From NCBI GenBank assembly GCA_964017185.1, contig OZ024882.1:36442488-36506487 (forward strand): a DNA stretch of 64,000 nucleotides, read 5' to 3'. The notes below the pieces were generated by a model, which was given only the letters and a program-made list of their open reading frames with translations, ran no database searches and had not been told where the DNA came from. This DNA comes from Rugalucina vietnamica (Eukaryota; Mollusca; Bivalvia; Lucinida; Lucinidae). This document shows, piece by piece, positions 45,966 through 64,000 of this stretch. Within the stretch, counting starts at the first letter, position 1. Each line of letters opens with the position of its first letter. The position numbers and the translations under genes were made by a program.

Positions 45966-46542
45966 CACAGGGGCATGTATCGTCATTTTTTAAGGTTTTA
46001 GGAGGTACCTATGTAACCTATCCCCCTAAAACATTTTTAGGAGGATAGGTATACCTATCCCCCTAAAACCTTGAAAAATGACGATGCAGGGTGGGGTATG
46101 AAAGCCCCTGCCGAGCCGAGCTGGGAGAAAGACCCTGCCGAGCTAGGTTTTTGACTTGTACTGGCAAATTTAACTAAAAATACCAAAAATGAATTATTTC
46201 AAATGTTGAAATAGATAAAATCGCACAGGTTTTAAAGGTATTGTTCGTCATGATTAATTTGAAAACAAAGTTTGATGGCATTTTTCTATTCGACTTGTAC
46301 AGAAGCTGAGTTTTTTTATCAAATCCAATAAATTTGGCAAATTATCATAACTGAGTTTATGAAAAAGGTTTCCAATCATATCAAACCATTTCAAATGCTA
46401 TAAAATATCATTCTGTATATTACTTGCCATGAAGCTATCCAGCTTTTAGCAATAACAAGTCAAAAACCTAGCTCGGCAGGGTCTTTCTCCCAGCTCGGCT
46501 CGGCAGGGTCTTTCATACCCCACCACGATGCAGGCCCCTGTG
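45966..46542. mobile_element. Older hairpin element holding a nested MITE
   Basis: Outer arms CACAGGGGCATGTATCGTCA at the left and, after removing the insert, TGACGATGCAG plus GCCCCTGTG at the right. Inner palindromes include GGATAGGTATACCTATCC and CCCCCTAAAA/TTTTAGG. The 435-bp element at 46090-46524 interrupts the right arm. Confidence 0.82.
46090..46524. mobile_element. 435-bp Mutator-like MITE, 70-bp TIR, 9-bp TSD
   Basis: Starts GGTGGGGTATGAAAG and ends CTTTCATACCCCACC. Inverted arms of about 70 bp differ at only one or two positions (CCTGCCGAGCCGAGCTGGGA is found in both). Direct 9-mers ACGATGCAG flank it at 46081-46089 and 46525-46533. Long TIRs with 9-bp duplication are the Mutator/MULE signature. 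AT-rich non-coding core. Confidence 0.92.
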
Positions 46543-46559
46543 CAACGGATATTTGTCAT

Positions 46560-46625
46560 ACCCACATGACCTCCCACTCCCGAAGTGGGCAGGACACTCT
46601 AACCATTATGCAAACAGGACCAGTC
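46560..46625 (-). other. Possible SINE head
   Basis: Read on - from about 46620: GTTTGCATAATGGTTAGAGT and CCCACTTCGGGAGTGGGAGG look like a degenerate tRNA head, but the B box is poor. Kept at low confidence. Confidence 0.35.
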
Positions 46626-46699
46626 TAGTGGTATGTTAAGATGACCTTAGGTCGCTCAAATTGTCAACCAATTAAGTTGTTTACATTACCCCACCCAGC

Positions 46700-47084
46700 G
46701 ACTAATTGGGCGTTTTTATTTCTGCAACGAAGCATGACACGCAACAATTTGTCTCCAACTGACTATAACATGGTTTAAAACAATTTACCGTTTTCTTTCC
46801 TTTACTTAAACTCATTGAGCTGTCACATTTAACTGTTGATTATTGGTTAAAATAGAACTTTTAATTGGACTGCTTGATCGCACCTGTTGCCAAAGACGCC
46901 ATCTGCGAGAGTTCACGTGCCACAATCTCGCGAGACTTCAGCATCATGGGAAATCAATGGCAGCCTACATGAAAAAGGAAGGTTATTTAGCTCGCAAAGA
47001 AATTCTTCCAATTACGCTGAAAAATTGACTAAATCAAAATCCAAAATTAATTGCTTTAGGTCGCCCAATGGTTTATTCGCACCC
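46700..47084 (+). promoter_or_regulatory. CTDNEP1: CTDNEP1 promoter / 5' UTR region
   Basis: Directly upstream of the CTDNEP1 start. It contains CACGTG (46914-46919), GACGCCATCTGCG (near 46897) and the perfect palindrome TCTCGCGAGA (46926-46935). TCTCGCGAGA is a known TATA-less housekeeping promoter element in vertebrates. No TATA box is obvious. The transcription start cannot be set from sequence. Confidence 0.55.
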
Positions 47085-63618
<16,534 letters not shown>

Positions 63619-63653
63619 CGTCGGTTGTCCCGTCATTGTCATTATATCATTAG

Positions 63654-63659
63654 AATAAA
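63654..63659 (+). terminator. CTDNEP1: Candidate CTDNEP1 poly(A) signal
   Basis: AATAAA 36 nt after the stop codon; a second AATAAA is at 63837-63842. Which one is used cannot be told. Confidence 0.4.
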
Positions 63660-63847
63660 CCATTTTCATTGGTTGAACCAGGGATAGGGCATGACTGAAA
63701 TCTGTGTTTGTTTTTAGTGTAAACTGTTTTCATTGGTTGAACCAGAAATTGGATGTGTCTATAAAAACAGGAAGTGATGTTTTTAGAGAAGCAAGGAAAT
63801 GATGTCAGTAGAGAAAGTAGGAAGTGATATCATTTGAATAAATCATT

Positions 63848-64000
63848 TGAGCTGCGTCATAAGAAAACCAACATTTTGCATATGCGAAACGAAGGGGCAG
63901 ATCAGCTTCGCAGTAACTGCAAAGCTGATTAGCGCCTTTGTTTTTGCTACATGGATAGAACAATTCCTGTATTTTCTAAATCCAAAATTTCCAGTCTCTA
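63848..64000 (+). mobile_element. Family A hairpin MITE, copy A12 (cut by window end)
   Basis: Left end TGAGCTGCGTCATAAGAAAA, hairpin GATCAGCTTCGCAGTAACTG, CCTTTGTTTTTGCTACATGG; runs off the window at the TTTCCAGTCTCTA segment also seen in A1. Confidence 0.85.

Overview
The window looks like part of a bivalve mollusc chromosome. It is AT-rich, with intron-containing animal genes, tRNA-derived SINEs, CR1/Jockey-like LINEs and a very dense load of small inverted-repeat elements. The molluscan assignment is inference from this repeat style; no species can be named. The window holds three host genes, all with complete coding sequence.

Host genes. (1) SLC33A1, the ER acetyl-CoA transporter, lies on + in 8 coding exons (10659-17122) and gives 531 aa, close to the 549 aa of the human protein. 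Its sixth coding exon is present as two intact tandem copies of 109 bp separated by a 42-bp intron, which looks like a mutually exclusive exon pair. (2) A gene on - in 5 coding exons (37411-31516, 929 aa) encodes three ankyrin repeats, a degenerate C2 domain and a long charged, low-complexity tail; I do not recognise a named orthologue. (3) CTDNEP1 (Dullard), the nuclear-envelope lipin phosphatase, lies on + in 7 exons (47085-63618) and gives 244 aa, the length of the human protein. Its first intron is 7.6 kb. A TCTCGCGAGA palindrome sits 150 bp upstream of its start codon.

Repeats fill most of the rest. Labels used below: family A, GAGCCGC-ended hairpin elements of about 235 bp (12 copies); family B, a near-perfect hairpin element of about 275 bp (4 copies); families C, D, E, F and G, smaller inverted-repeat elements (2 copies each); H elements, hairpin-ended tandem-array elements built of about 455-bp units (18.4, 38.0, 38.7, 51.4 and 60.6 kb); J, a 1.87-kb element with ten 151-bp units at 41.9-43.7 kb. 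A fourth type of array (40.3-41.2 kb) carries the H terminal hairpin on unrelated units. Three elements (26.2, 47.5 and 50.1 kb) have termini made of short tandem repeats in inverted orientation and are flanked by 8-9 bp direct repeats, like Foldback/Mutator-type elements. Two 3.4-3.5 kb regions are bracketed by inverted repeats of 115-175 bp. Two nested insertions can be read directly: a 702-bp element with TTAA duplications inside a family B copy, and a 435-bp element with 70-bp inverted ends and a 9-bp duplication inside an older hairpin.

Layout: 1-9.6 kb repeats with one nearly full-length LINE (5.1-8.35 kb); 10.5-17.4 kb SLC33A1; 17.4-31.5 kb intergenic repeats and SINEs; 31.5-37.4 kb ankyrin/C2 gene; 38-45.8 kb tandem-array and other elements; 46.8-63.7 kb CTDNEP1 with its repeat-loaded introns. 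The three genes have no evident common pathway. SLC33A1 and CTDNEP1 both act in the ER/nuclear-envelope membrane, but nothing in the sequence links them.
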